Under the pieces are notes generated by a model. That model saw nothing but the letters and a program-made list of their open reading frames with translations. It had not been told where the DNA came from and ran no database searches. The position numbers and the translations under genes are program-made. DNA of 64,000 bases, taken from assembly GCF_037055355.1 (NCBI RefSeq), contig NZ_CP146350.1, positions 6,471,001 through 6,535,000 of the forward strand, written 5' to 3'. This stretch comes from Streptomyces sp. DG1A-41 (lineage in GTDB: Bacteria > Actinomycetota > Actinomycetes > Streptomycetales > Streptomycetaceae). This document shows positions 1 through 8,900 of the stretch, piece by piece (the stretch's first letter is position 1; every line of letters begins with the position of its first letter).

Positions 1-1
1 C

Positions 2-238
2 GTCGCCCTGGACGCCTTCGTGCTGCGCACCCTCCTCGTCCCCGCCCTCATGCACATGCTCGGCGGCGCCAACTGGTGGCTGCCCCGCTGGCTCGACAAG
101 CGCCTGCCGCGGATCAGCATCGAACCGCCCGAGGCCCGGGCCGCCCATGAGAGGCTGGCCGCCGCGACGGACGCCGAGGTGGCGGACGTCCTGGCACAGG
201 AGGAGCGGCAGCGCGATGTACGCGATATCCCTGGGTGA
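2..238 (+). CDS. MMPL/RND-family membrane transporter, C-terminal end only
   Basis: The frame is open from the window edge to the TGA at 236-238, so only the last 78 residues are present. The segment reads DAFVLRTLLVPALMHMLG, then a tryptophan-rich NWWLPRWLDKRLP, then a short charged tail. That arrangement (last transmembrane helix ending in a NWW-P-W-D motif) is the usual C-terminus of actinobacterial MMPL lipid or drug exporters. The substrate cannot be told from this fragment. It overlaps the start of the next gene by 23 bases, so the two are probably co-transcribed. Confidence 0.75.
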   Translation, partial: VALDAFVLRTLLVPALMHMLGGANWWLPRWLDKRLPRISIEPPEARAAHERLAAATDAEVADVLAQEERQRDVRDIPG

Positions 239-791
239 CGACGGCGCGGAACTGCGGCCCCTCGAGCCCTGGCACGCGGAGGAGTTCTTCGCGCACCTGG
301 AGCGGGGCAGGGAGTTCATCGGGCGGTTCGTCAACTTCGGGTCACAGGAGACGGACGTGGAGTCCGCGCGGGCCCTGCTCCAGCGGTACGCCGACCTGCG
401 CGCCGCCGACTCCCGCTCGCTGCACGGGCTGTGGCTGAACGGCAAGCTCGTGGGCGGCGTGCTGTTTCTGAACTTCGACGCCGCGAGCGGCAACTGCGAG
501 GTCGGCTGCTGGCTGGAGCCCGCCGGGACCGGGCGTGGTCTGGTCACCCGGGCGATGCGTGTCCTCATCGACTGGGCGGTCGAGGAGCGCGGCATCCACC
601 GGATCGAGTGGGTCGCCGCCTCGGGCAACCAGCCGAGCCTGAACGTGGCCCGGCGCCTCGGAATGACCCGCGACGGTGTGCGGCGCGAGGCGCACCCCTA
701 TGGTGGCGTACGGCACGATCTCGAAGTCTGGTCGGTGCTGGCGCCCGAGTGGCGCGCCGCACGCGCGCGTGCCGCTCACGACGATCATTAA
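216..791 (+). CDS. GNAT-family N-acetyltransferase (RimJ/RimL-like)
   Basis: This 191-residue protein should transfer an acetyl group from acetyl-CoA to an amine, possibly a protein N-terminus. It begins MYAISLGDDGAELRPLEPWH and has the GNAT order: strand pair near residues 85-105 (LWLNGKLVGGVLFL), an acetyl-CoA loop after GCWLEPAGTGRGLVTRAM, and a C-terminal region with the NQPSLNVARRLGM motif typical of RimJ/RimL relatives. I chose ATG 216 because an AGGAGG-like site lies about 11 bases upstream and upstream in-frame sequence is a shadow of the MMPL gene. The substrate is unknown. Confidence 0.8.
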   Translation: MYAISLGDDGAELRPLEPWHAEEFFAHLERGREFIGRFVNFGSQETDVESARALLQRYADLRAADSRSLHGLWLNGKLVGGVLFLNFDAASGNCEVGCWLEPAGTGRGLVTRAMRVLIDWAVEERGIHRIEWVAASGNQPSLNVARRLGMTRDGVRREAHPYGGVRHDLEVWSVLAPEWRAARARAAHDDH

Positions 792-826
792 GAGACTTCT
801 CAGACAGCGACCCTACGGTGCGAGAC

Positions 827-1357
827 ATGGCAACGAACGCAGTGGACGAGACCGAGGCCATCGAGGCCACGACCGACGAGAAGGCGGTGGACACCACCAA
901 GTCCGACGAGGTGACCAAGACCGAGGTCCCGGCCGAGGCCGCCGAGGCCAAGGAGGAGGGACCCTCCGGCGTCGGGCAGGGCGCTGCCGCCGTGGTCTCC
1001 GCCGCGCTGGGCGTCGTCTCGCTCACCGGCAGCTGGCTCGGCACGGTGGCTGCCGCACGCCAGAACCTCATCGGTCAGCTGGAGACCGCGCAGAACGCGG
1101 GCGTGGCCAAGCAGATCCAGGCGGTCTACGGTGACGCCTGGCAGACCACCGCCCTGTGGGGCGGCTTCTTCGCGCTGACGGCGCTGGTCGTCGGCGTCTT
1201 CGTGCTGGCGCGGCCGGCGTTCGGCACGCCCGGCAGGATCCAGGCCCCCTGGATCAAGTCGGTCGCCTGGGCGGGTGTCGCGCTCGGCGTGTTCGGCCTG
1301 TTCCTGGCCGTCCTCAAGTACACCGGCATCCTGCTCGGACTGCCGTCCGCGGGCTGA
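827..1357 (+). CDS. Small membrane protein with acidic N-terminus, function unknown
   Basis: The 176-residue product starts MATNAVDETEAIEATTDEK. Its first 45 residues are acidic and low-complexity, probably disordered and cytoplasmic. They are followed by hydrophobic stretches at about 52-70, 105-130 and 147-170, giving about three membrane segments. I do not recognise a named family, although proteins of this build are common in Streptomyces. It lies 35 bases after the GNAT gene and is followed by a hairpin, so it may close that transcript. Confidence 0.65.
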   Translation: MATNAVDETEAIEATTDEKAVDTTKSDEVTKTEVPAEAAEAKEEGPSGVGQGAAAVVSAALGVVSLTGSWLGTVAAARQNLIGQLETAQNAGVAKQIQAVYGDAWQTTALWGGFFALTALVVGVFVLARPAFGTPGRIQAPWIKSVAWAGVALGVFGLFLAVLKYTGILLGLPSAG

Positions 1358-1370
1358 GTCACCGCAGGTC

Positions 1371-1425
1371 CTGAGGGGTCTTAGGGCATCCGTGAGTACC
1401 TTACGGAGGCCCTGAGACCCCTCAG
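1371..1425 (+). terminator. Long hairpin, probable terminator
   Basis: The arms CTGAGGGGTCT (from 1371) and AGACCCCTCAG (ending 1425) are perfectly complementary over 11 bases. Shorter inner pairs (AGGGC/GCCCT and CCGT/ACGG) extend the stem. There is no T-tract, as is usual for Streptomyces terminators. It sits directly after the membrane protein gene. Confidence 0.55.
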
Positions 1426-1556
1426 CCGCGTCTAAGGCCCCGGCCGCCTGCCAAGATGCGGAACTCTCCCGATGTGGCAGCCCCGCCTGGGAGACGAAGG
1501 TGGAGGCATCGCAGAAAGCGAAGCCCCAGCACCCGACCTCTCACCAAGGACACGCC

Positions 1557-1754
1557 ATGTACGAGTACGAGTTCCAGCAGATGCGCGCCGCCGACCTGAG
1601 GCGCCGCGCCGATCACGAGCGCCAGGTCCGTGAGGCCGCCCTGGCCCGCCGCGCCGCCCGCCGCGCCGCCCGTCGCGAGGCCGCCGAGGGCTCCGCCGAG
1701 CACGAGAGCCATAGCCGCCGCTTGCGCAGGCCCGGGTCCGCCCGGACCGCGTGA
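1557..1754 (+). CDS. Small arginine/alanine-rich protein, function unknown
   Basis: The 65-residue product starts MYEYEFQQMRAADLRRRAD and contains a run of RRAARRAARREA, so it is very basic and probably helical. A weak AAGGA-type site precedes ATG 1557. Its TGA overlaps the GTG of the following regulator (GTGA at 1751-1754), which suggests translational coupling. No function can be assigned. Proteins of this kind are often annotated only as hypothetical in Streptomyces. Confidence 0.6.
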   Translation: MYEYEFQQMRAADLRRRADHERQVREAALARRAARRAARREAAEGSAEHESHSRRLRRPGSARTA

Positions 1755-4700
1755 GCACGGGGGCGGGACCGGCCGACGCCATGATCGTCCGTGGGGAAGC
1801 GGCTGCTGACGCGGTGGCCGTCCGTACGGGGGCGGCCGCCGGTCCCGTGGCCGGCCGTGGCGAAACCGGTGCCGTGCTGCCGGACGCGCGTGCGATGCTC
1901 GCTTCCGTGGAGACCAGGTCTGTCAGCCCCGTGTTCGTCGGCCGTGCCGAGGAGTTGGGCACGCTTCTCGACGCACTCGCACGCTCCTTCCGGGGAGAGC
2001 CGCAGGCGCTGCTCATCGGCGGGGAGGCCGGAGTCGGCAAGACCCGTCTGGTGGAGGAGTTCGCCGCCGCAGCCCGCCGCCATGGGGCGGTGGTCGCCCT
2101 GGGCGGCTGCGTGGAGATCGGCGCCGACGGACTGCCCTTCGCGTCCTTCTCCACCGCGCTGCGCGCCCTGCGCTCCGCACTTCCCGGCGAGCTGGCCGCA
2201 GCGGCCGCCGGACAGGAGGAGGAACTGGCCCGGCTGCTGCCCGAGCTGGGCGAGTCGGGTACCGGGCGGCACGACGAGGACGGCATGGCCCGCCTCTTCG
2301 AACTCACCGCACGCCTGCTGGAGCGCGTCACCGCCGAGCACAGCGTCGTCCTCGCCCTGGAGGACCTGCACTGGGCCGACGCCTCCACCCGGCACCTGCT
2401 CTCCTACCTCCTACGCACTCTGCGCACCGGCCGCCTCGTCGTCCTCGGCACCTACCGTTCCGACGACATCCACCGCCGCCACCCGCTCAGGCCCCTGCTC
2501 GCCGAACTCGACCGGCTCCGCACCGTCCGCCGCCTCGAACTCGCCCGATTCAACCGCGAGGAGGTGTGCCGCCAGGTCGCCGGCATCCTCGCCCAGGAAC
2601 CCGACCCGGACGAGGTCGACGCGATCTTCGAACGCTCCGACGGCAACGCCTTCTTCGTCGAGGAACTGGCCGTCGCCGCCCACGAGGGCTGCCGCACAGG
2701 GCTGACGGACTCCCTGCGCGACCTGCTGCTCGTCCGGGTGGAAGGGCTGCCGGAGACCGCCCAGCAGGTCGCCCGGATCGTCGCCGAGGGCGGCTCCACC
2801 GTCGAGTACCGGCTGCTGTCCGCCGTCGCCCGGCTCGCCGAGGACGACCTCATCGAGGCGCTGCGGGCCGCCGTGAACGCCAGCATCCTCACCCCCGCGC
2901 CCGGCGGCGACGGCTACCGCTTCCGCCACTCCCTGGTCCGCGAGGCCGTCAGCGACGACCTGCTCCCCGGCGAGCGCTCCCGCCTGAACCGCCGCTACGC
3001 CGAAGCCCTGGAGACCGACCCCACCCTCGTCCCGGCCGACCAGCGCGCGACCCGCCTGGCCAGCTACTGGTACCACGCCCACGACCCCGCCAAGGCCCTG
3101 CCCGCCGTCCTCGACGCCTCCGTCGAGGCCCGCCACCGCCACGCCTACGCGGAGCAACTGCGGCTGCTGGAACGGGCGATGGAACTGTGGGACGCGGCAC
3201 CCGAAGCCGTACGCCGGACGCTGCGACCCGTCCACCACACCGAGGTCTACCCTCTCCCGCTGTCTGAACGGCGTGGGGGGACCCCCGGCGGCGACCCGGA
3301 GACCAGCGCGCTGCGCTACCTCGACCTGCTGGCCGAGGCGGCCGTCGCCGGACGGCACTGCGGGGAGCGCGAGCGGGCCCTGAAGATCACCAAGCGGGCG
3401 CTGCGTCTCCTGGAGGAGGAGCACGACCCCCTGCGCGCCGCCTGGTTCTGGATCCAGCGCTCCCGGCTGGTGCAGCGGCTCGCCCGCGGCGACGGCTGGC
3501 AGGAGATCGCCACCGCGCAGGAGCTGGTCCGGGGTCTGCCACCGTCCGACGTGCACGCCGAGGTGCTCCACACGGTCGCCCACTGGTCGATGCTGCACCA
3601 GCCGGGCCCTGAGGCCCTGACGGCCGCCGAGCGGGCGGTGGAGTACGCGCGCATGGTGGGCGCCGACGACATCGAGGCCAACGCCCGGCTCATTCTCGGC
3701 GGACTCATGATCGACGCCGGGCAGATCGAGGCCGGGCTGGCCCACATGTACGAGGTCAGGGACGAGGTCGTGGCCCGGGGGCCCGCGGCGGTCGTGGGCC
3801 GCAGCCATGTGAACCTGCCCTCGGCCCTGGAAGGCATCGGGCGCTCCGAGGAGGCCGTGGGCGTCCTCCAGGAGGGCCTGCGCCTCACCGGCAGGATGGG
3901 GCTGCGGGACGCCGAGGCCTGGGTCTGGGGCAACCTCGCCGAGTCGCTCATCTCCCTGGGCCGCTGGGACGAAGCGGCCGAGGCGGCCGTCAACGCCCAG
4001 CGGCGCGGGCAGACGGCCGCGCCGTACGGATCCGGTGCCAACAGCCTGGCGTTCCTCGCGCTCGCCCGCGGCCGGGTGGCCGAGGCGGCTCGCCATCTCG
4101 CCGAGGGCCGCGCCTCCTACGGCCCGCACGACCCCATGCCGCAGCACGACCTCCCGATCTCCTGCCTCACCATCGCCGTCGCCGTCGCCGAGGGCCGTCT
4201 CCCCGACGCCCGCGCCGAACTGGCCCGCACCCTGGAGTCCGGCTTCCCGCCCGGCACCCAGCGCTACGCCTGGCCGCTGCTGCTCGAAGCCGCCGCGGCC
4301 GAGGCCGACGCCCGGGCGCTGCCGGCCGCGCGGGACGGCCGCGCGGAGGTCCTGGAGAGCATCTTCGGGGCCGTCAAACGCCTCACCACGAACGCCCCCG
4401 TCTGGCTCGCCCACGAGAAGTGGGTCCGCGCCGAACTCCACCGCGCCGAGAGCCGGAGCACCCCGGACATCTGGTCGGAGGTGGTCACGGCCTTCGAACC
4501 CCTGGAGCGGCCCTACGACCTCGCCCGCGTCCGGTACCGCCTGGCCGAGTCGCTGCTGACGGGCGGCGGCGAGGCCGACGAACGCGACCGCGCCACGGAA
4601 CTGCTCCGCCTCGCCCATGCCGTCGCCCGCCACCTCGGGGCCCGGCCGCTCGCCGACGCCGCCACCGCGCTGGCCCAGCGCGCCCGCCTGCCGCTCACGC

Positions 4701-4969
4701 CCGCCACCGAACCCGACCTCGCCCCGGCGGACCCCGCCGAAGCCCTCGGCCTCACCAGCCGGGAGCGGGACGTGCTGCGCCTGGTCGCCGCCGGCCACAC
4801 CAACCGCCGGATAGCCGAGGAACTGTTCATCTCCCCGAAGACCGCGAGCGTCCACGTCTCCAACATCCTGGCGAAGCTCGGCGTCTCCGGGCGCGGCGAG
4901 GCGGCGGCGGTGGCGCACCGGCTGGAGCTGTTCTCAGCCGAATCCGTCACGTCCCGGCCACCGGGCTGA
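1751..4969 (+). CDS. Large STAND ATPase transcriptional regulator of the LuxR (LAL) family
   Basis: The protein has 1072 residues. The N-terminal AAA/STAND module carries a Walker A motif GGEAGVGKT at residues 90-98 and a Walker B-like stretch VVLALEDLHWADAS near residue 200. The middle is an alpha-helical region resembling TPR sensor repeats. The last about 60 residues (from 1000) form a LuxR helix-turn-helix, with LTSRERDVLRLVAAGHTNR followed by IAEELFISPKTASVHVSNI. Such regulators bind ATP and a ligand before activating promoters. The start GTG 1751 overlaps the stop of the preceding small gene. The target genes are not evident from context. Confidence 0.88.
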   Translation: MSTGAGPADAMIVRGEAAADAVAVRTGAAAGPVAGRGETGAVLPDARAMLASVETRSVSPVFVGRAEELGTLLDALARSFRGEPQALLIGGEAGVGKTRLVEEFAAAARRHGAVVALGGCVEIGADGLPFASFSTALRALRSALPGELAAAAAGQEEELARLLPELGESGTGRHDEDGMARLFELTARLLERVTAEHSVVLALEDLHWADASTRHLLSYLLRTLRTGRLVVLGTYRSDDIHRRHPLRPLLAELDRLRTVRRLELARFNREEVCRQVAGILAQEPDPDEVDAIFERSDGNAFFVEELAVAAHEGCRTGLTDSLRDLLLVRVEGLPETAQQVARIVAEGGSTVEYRLLSAVARLAEDDLIEALRAAVNASILTPAPGGDGYRFRHSLVREAVSDDLLPGERSRLNRRYAEALETDPTLVPADQRATRLASYWYHAHDPAKALPAVLDASVEARHRHAYAEQLRLLERAMELWDAAPEAVRRTLRPVHHTEVYPLPLSERRGGTPGGDPETSALRYLDLLAEAAVAGRHCGERERALKITKRALRLLEEEHDPLRAAWFWIQRSRLVQRLARGDGWQEIATAQELVRGLPPSDVHAEVLHTVAHWSMLHQPGPEALTAAERAVEYARMVGADDIEANARLILGGLMIDAGQIEAGLAHMYEVRDEVVARGPAAVVGRSHVNLPSALEGIGRSEEAVGVLQEGLRLTGRMGLRDAEAWVWGNLAESLISLGRWDEAAEAAVNAQRRGQTAAPYGSGANSLAFLALARGRVAEAARHLAEGRASYGPHDPMPQHDLPISCLTIAVAVAEGRLPDARAELARTLESGFPPGTQRYAWPLLLEAAAAEADARALPAARDGRAEVLESIFGAVKRLTTNAPVWLAHEKWVRAELHRAESRSTPDIWSEVVTAFEPLERPYDLARVRYRLAESLLTGGGEADERDRATELLRLAHAVARHLGARPLADAATALAQRARLPLTPATEPDLAPADPAEALGLTSRERDVLRLVAAGHTNRRIAEELFISPKTASVHVSNILAKLGVSGRGEAAAVAHRLELFSAESVTSRPPG

Positions 4970-5018
4970 GGCATACGCTGTAAAGGACGTCGGGGGAGTC
5001 GCGGCCCAGGGAGGCTTC

Positions 5019-5216
5019 GTGTTCAACATGTTCGAGGAACTGTTCTCACCCGGCCGCAAGCACACCCGCGACGAGCAGAACCGCCTGGAACTGACCCGCG
5101 AGGACGCCGGGGACGGCGATCCCGGACGCGGGCCGATAGACCTGTCGTCCGGGATGGTCGTCGTACGCCCGCCGCGGGAGCCGGAGGCCGAGGACCCCGA
5201 GGACCTCGAGACCTGA
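5019..5216 (+). CDS. Small DUF6191-like protein
   Basis: The 65-residue product reads MFNMFEELFSPGRKHT, then DEQNRLELTREDAGDGDPG, then GRGPIDLSSG. This fits a short conserved Streptomyces family that I associate with DUF6191. The start is GTG 5019 with a GGAGG-like site just upstream. The protein is acidic and soluble with no membrane segment. It ends only six bases before the convergent sugar dehydrogenase gene. Function is unknown. Confidence 0.7.
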   Translation: MFNMFEELFSPGRKHTRDEQNRLELTREDAGDGDPGRGPIDLSSGMVVVRPPREPEAEDPEDLET

Positions 5217-5222
5217 GCCGCG

Positions 5223-6395
5223 CTACGTCACCCGCAGTTCCAGGATCCGGTCGTCCCCGTCCTTCGGAGCGCCCCGGCCGTCCGTGTTGCTGGTCACCAG
5301 CCACAGCCGGTCGCCGCCCGCCGGGACCACCGTGCGCAGCCGGCCGTACTCGTCCTCCAGGAACGCCTGCGGTTCGGCCGAGGCCTCCGTGCCGTTCAGC
5401 GGGATGCGCCACAGCCGCTTGCCGCGCAGGCCCGCCATCCAGATCGACCCCTCTGCGTAGGCGATGCCGCTGGGGGAGGCCTCGGCCGTGGTCCACTGGT
5501 CGACCGGGTTGTGGAACCCTGAGTCGTCGGACCTGCCCTCGGCCTCCGGCCAGCCGTAGTTGTCGCCCGGCTTGATCGCGTTGAGCTCGTCCCAGGTGTC
5601 CTGGCCGAACTCCGAGGCGAACAGGCGCTGTTCGCCGTCCCAGGCGAGGCCCTGCACATTGCGGTGGCCGTACGAGTACACCGGCGAGTTCCGGAACGGG
5701 TTGCCCGGCGCCGGCTCGCCCTCCGGGGTCAGTCGCAGGATCTTGCCGCCGACGGAGTCCCTGTCCTGGGACAGGCCCGTGTCACCGCTCTCGCCCGTGC
5801 CGACGTACAGCATCTTGTCCGGGCCGAACTCGATCCGGCCGCCGTTGTGGACGAAGCCCTTGGGGATGCCCCTGAAGACCGTGTCGGGAGCGCCGAGCTG
5901 CTCGCCGGAGGGCTTCTTCTCGTCGTACAGCATACGGACGATGCGGTTGTCGGAGGCCGAGGTGAAGTACGCGTAGACCATGTGGTCCGAGGCGTAGTCG
6001 GGGGACAGGGCGATGCCGAGCAGGCCGCCCTCGCCGGCGGCCGATACGCCCGGCACCTCGCCCAGCTCGGTCTTCTTGCCGGTCTTCTCGTCGACCCGGA
6101 CGATCGTCCCGTCGTCCCGGGAGGAGACGAGCAGGCCGCCGCCGGGCAGCGGGGCGAGGCCCCAGGGGGAGTCCAGGCCCTCGGCGACGGTACGCACCAC
6201 CTTCACCGAGCCCTTGGCGGGCGGTGTCTCCTCGGCGGCCTGCCCCGCCGGTGCGGACGATCCCGGTGCCGTACGGCTCGGGGAGGCGCTCCCGTCCGTG
6301 CCGGACGATCCTCCGCCGTCGGAGGAGCAGCCGGCCGTCAGCAGGAGCGCGGCGGCGGCCAACACGGCCGGCACAGCTCGACGATGCACGATCAT
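5223..6395 (-). CDS. Secreted PQQ-type aldose sugar dehydrogenase lipoprotein
   Basis: The 390-residue protein begins with a lipoprotein signal peptide ending LLLTAGC (Cys23). A Ser/Gly/Thr-rich linker follows, then a six-bladed propeller of the GSDH family. Motifs seen include SPWGLAPLPGGGLLVSSRD, a GLLGIALSPDY repeat and GFVHNGGRIEFGPDKMLYVG, where the His-Asn-Gly-Gly segment matches the active-site blade of soluble aldose sugar dehydrogenases. It should oxidise sugars outside the membrane using PQQ. Whether this organism makes PQQ is not visible here. Confidence 0.85.
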   Translation of the reverse strand: MIVHRRAVPAVLAAAALLLTAGCSSDGGGSSGTDGSASPSRTAPGSSAPAGQAAEETPPAKGSVKVVRTVAEGLDSPWGLAPLPGGGLLVSSRDDGTIVRVDEKTGKKTELGEVPGVSAAGEGGLLGIALSPDYASDHMVYAYFTSASDNRIVRMLYDEKKPSGEQLGAPDTVFRGIPKGFVHNGGRIEFGPDKMLYVGTGESGDTGLSQDRDSVGGKILRLTPEGEPAPGNPFRNSPVYSYGHRNVQGLAWDGEQRLFASEFGQDTWDELNAIKPGDNYGWPEAEGRSDDSGFHNPVDQWTTAEASPSGIAYAEGSIWMAGLRGKRLWRIPLNGTEASAEPQAFLEDEYGRLRTVVPAGGDRLWLVTSNTDGRGAPKDGDDRILELRVT

Positions 6396-6519
6396 GGTCC
6401 CTTCGAGCGGCGGCGGGTTCTACCTGTCATACACCTCCCGGGCCCGTGAAGTTCCCGATCATGAAACGTCGAACCGCGAACACGGGGTTTGCCCGATACG
6501 CCCCGGCGCGGATCGGGGC

Positions 6520-7519
6520 TCAGTCCCACGACCCCTGTGCGGGCGGCAGGTCCGCCACCTCTCGCAGATCCTCGGCCGTCAGACGCAGGGCCGCCGCGGC
6601 GGCGTTCTCCGTGACCCAGCGCTCCCGCTTCGTGCCGGGGACCGGGACCACGTGCCAGGCCCTGGGCGAGGACCCAGGCGAGGGCGACCTGGGCGGGGGT
6701 GACGTGCTCACCGTGACGGCGGGCCACCCGGCGCAGGCCCGCGACGATCGGCTGGTTCGCGGCCATCATCTCGGCCGTGAAGCGGGGGTGCCGGGCCCGG
6801 AGGTCGTCCGCCTCGAAGCCCGCGCCGGGCCGCAGCCTGCCGGTCAGGAAGCCGTTGCCGAGCGGCATCGCCGCCAGGAAGCCGACGCCCCGCGTCTCGC
6901 ACCACGGCAGAAGCGTCTCCAGCGCCTCCGGCGACCACACCGACAGCTCCGCCTCCACGGCGCTCACGGGGAACACCTGCTGCACCCGTTCCAGCTGCCG
7001 GATCGTCGCGTCGTGCAGCCGGGCCCCGGAGCAGCGGCCGGCCCGCGCGCCCACCGCGCACAGGCCCAACGCCCTTACCTTCCCGGCCTGGACGAGCTCC
7101 GCCATCGCGCCCCACGTCTCCTCGACGGGGACTTCCGGGTCGGCCCGGTGCAGCTGGTAGAGGTCGATGACGTCCGTCTGGAGGCGCCGCAGCGACGCGT
7201 CGCAGGCCCGTCTCACATACCCCGGGCGGCCGTTGGCGACGATGTGCTGGTCGCCCACGAGCAGACCGACCTTCGTCGACACGAACGCGTCCGACCGCCG
7301 CTCCTTCAACGCCCGCCCCACCAGCAGTTCGTTGGTGAACGGGCCGTACATGTCGGCCGTGTCCAGCAGGGACGAACCCAGGTCGAGCGCCCGGTGCACC
7401 GCCCTGAGCGATTCGTCGCCCCGCTGCCGCGACGCGCTGTACGCCCAGCTCATCGGCATGCACCCGAGTCCGACGGCCCCCACCGCGAGCGCCGCCGCGC
7501 CGATCGTCCTGCGCTCCAC
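6520..7519 (-). pseudogene. Aldo/keto reductase, single-base frameshift near the C-terminus
   Basis: The reading from GTG 7519 gives a clear aldo/keto reductase: VERRTIGAAAL at the start, LDTADMYGP with the catalytic Asp and Tyr, STKVGLL with the catalytic Lys, and DLYQLHRADPE. At about 6658-6663 one extra C moves the frame. The expected end (WHVVPVPGTKRERW onward to PPAQGSWD and TGA 6520-6522) continues in the next frame. Without the extra base the protein would be about 332 residues, normal for the family. Only one base is affected, so a sequencing error is as likely as true loss. Confidence 0.75.
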
Positions 7520-7596
7520 CTGGTCGTGACCCTCCCTGTTCCGGCCACCCCAACCTAACCTCTGCCGTCGCACCCTCCTGACATAGCCTCCAGAGC

Positions 7597-8547
7597 ATGA
7601 CTGAAGACGTGTGGCTGCCCATCCCGCCGGACGAGATCGAGGGACTCCCCGAGGGCCCCGCCTACCGCTTCTGGAACGGAGAGGAGGACTTCCCCGCGGA
7701 CCCGGCGGACTGCGCCTTCTACGTCGTCCCGTACATGAAGCCCAGCCCGCTGTGCGTACGTCCCATGCCGGGGATGAGCCGCCTCCAGGTCGTGCAGACC
7801 CTCTCCGCCGGCATCGACCACGTGGAGCCGGGGCTGGGGCAGCTGCGTCCGGGCGTGCGGCTGTGCAACGCGCGCGGGGTGCACGAGGCCAGCACCGGAG
7901 AGCTCACCCTCGCGCTGATCCTGGCCTCGCTGCGCGGTGTCCCCGGCTTCGTCCGCGCGCAGGACCGGGGGGAGTGGCTCGCCGGGTTCCGGCCCGCGCT
8001 CGCCGACAAGAACGTCCTCATCGTCGGGTACGGATCGATCGGCGCCGCCATCGAGGACCGGCTCGTTCCGTTCGAGGTGGCGCGGGTGGCGCGCGTCGCG
8101 CGCTCCGAGCGCACCACGGCGCGCGGGCCGGTGCATCCGCTCACCGAACTCCCCGCGCTGCTCCCGGAAGCGGACGTCGTCATCCTGTCCACACCGCTCA
8201 CCGAAACCACCCGCGGCCTGGCCGGGGCCGACTTCCTGTCCCGGATGAAGGACGGCGCCCTCCTCGTCAACGTCGCCCGCGGCCCCGTCGTCGACACCAA
8301 GGCGCTGCTCGCCGAACTGGAGACCGGCCGGATCACCGCCGCCCTCGATGTCACCGACCCCGAGCCCCTGCCGCGCGAACATCCCCTGTGGCGTGCGCCG
8401 GGGGTACTCATCAGCCCGCACGTCGGCGGACCCACCTCCGCGTTCCTGCCGCGCGCCAAGCGGCTCCTGGTGGACCAGTTGAGCCGTTATGTGAACCGGG
8501 AGCCGCTGCGCAACGTGATCCTTACGACGGGTGCGTCAACCGGCTGA
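7597..8547 (+). CDS. D-isomer-specific 2-hydroxyacid dehydrogenase
   Basis: The 316-residue protein should reduce a 2-oxoacid to a D-2-hydroxyacid with NAD(P)H. The dinucleotide site VLIVGYGSIG is near residues 145-154. Catalytic elements follow in order: the arginine in NVARGPVVD, the acid in VTDPEPLP and the histidine in ISPHVGGP. These match D-lactate, glyoxylate/hydroxypyruvate and phosphoglycerate dehydrogenase relatives. The real substrate is not determinable. It reads away from the aldo/keto reductase across a 77-base divergent promoter region. Confidence 0.85.
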   Translation: MTEDVWLPIPPDEIEGLPEGPAYRFWNGEEDFPADPADCAFYVVPYMKPSPLCVRPMPGMSRLQVVQTLSAGIDHVEPGLGQLRPGVRLCNARGVHEASTGELTLALILASLRGVPGFVRAQDRGEWLAGFRPALADKNVLIVGYGSIGAAIEDRLVPFEVARVARVARSERTTARGPVHPLTELPALLPEADVVILSTPLTETTRGLAGADFLSRMKDGALLVNVARGPVVDTKALLAELETGRITAALDVTDPEPLPREHPLWRAPGVLISPHVGGPTSAFLPRAKRLLVDQLSRYVNREPLRNVILTTGASTG

Positions 8548-8597
8548 TCCGAACTTCGGGTACCGTCCGCAATCCTTCGGGCGCGGTGGGTACTCAT

Positions 8598-8663
8598 ATA
8601 TCTGTTGATCGTTACGGAGCGTAGAGAACCTATGTCCCTGAGTGACGATACTGGTGTATCGTC
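8598..8663 (+). promoter_or_regulatory. AT-rich promoter region with a BldD-like site and a dyad
   Basis: An AT-rich patch (CATATATCTGTTGATC, from about 8595) suggests a promoter. TTACGGAGCGTAG at 8612-8624 resembles the BldD half-site pattern TNAC-N5-GTNA, with the last base different. A separate dyad GACGATA (8644-8650) and TATCGTC (8657-8663) lies downstream. BldD is known to control several c-di-GMP genes in Streptomyces, which fits the following gene, but the match is imperfect. Confidence 0.3.
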
Positions 8664-8900
8664 CCGACAGGGGCTGCGCCGGGGACCGTTCGGCGCCGGG
8701 GACGGACGATTCAGGACTGTGAGGGGGGCGACAGGCGATGCACGGCCTATGGGCGAGCAATCCGACGGGGCGGGGCTGCCGGCGGCGACCCTGGCGGACG
8801 GCCGCGAGCAGACGCGGTCACCACGCCGATCACGGCGGGCAGCACACCCACCACAGCGACCACAGCCATCACCACCGCAGGCCCGGCAGCCGCAGAAGGC

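Noticed and set aside
2411..4918. Very long open frame antisense to the LuxR-type regulator
   Set aside because: It mirrors the real gene in a GC-rich genome. Its residues are low-complexity and lack any domain, whereas the plus strand has a full STAND/LuxR architecture.
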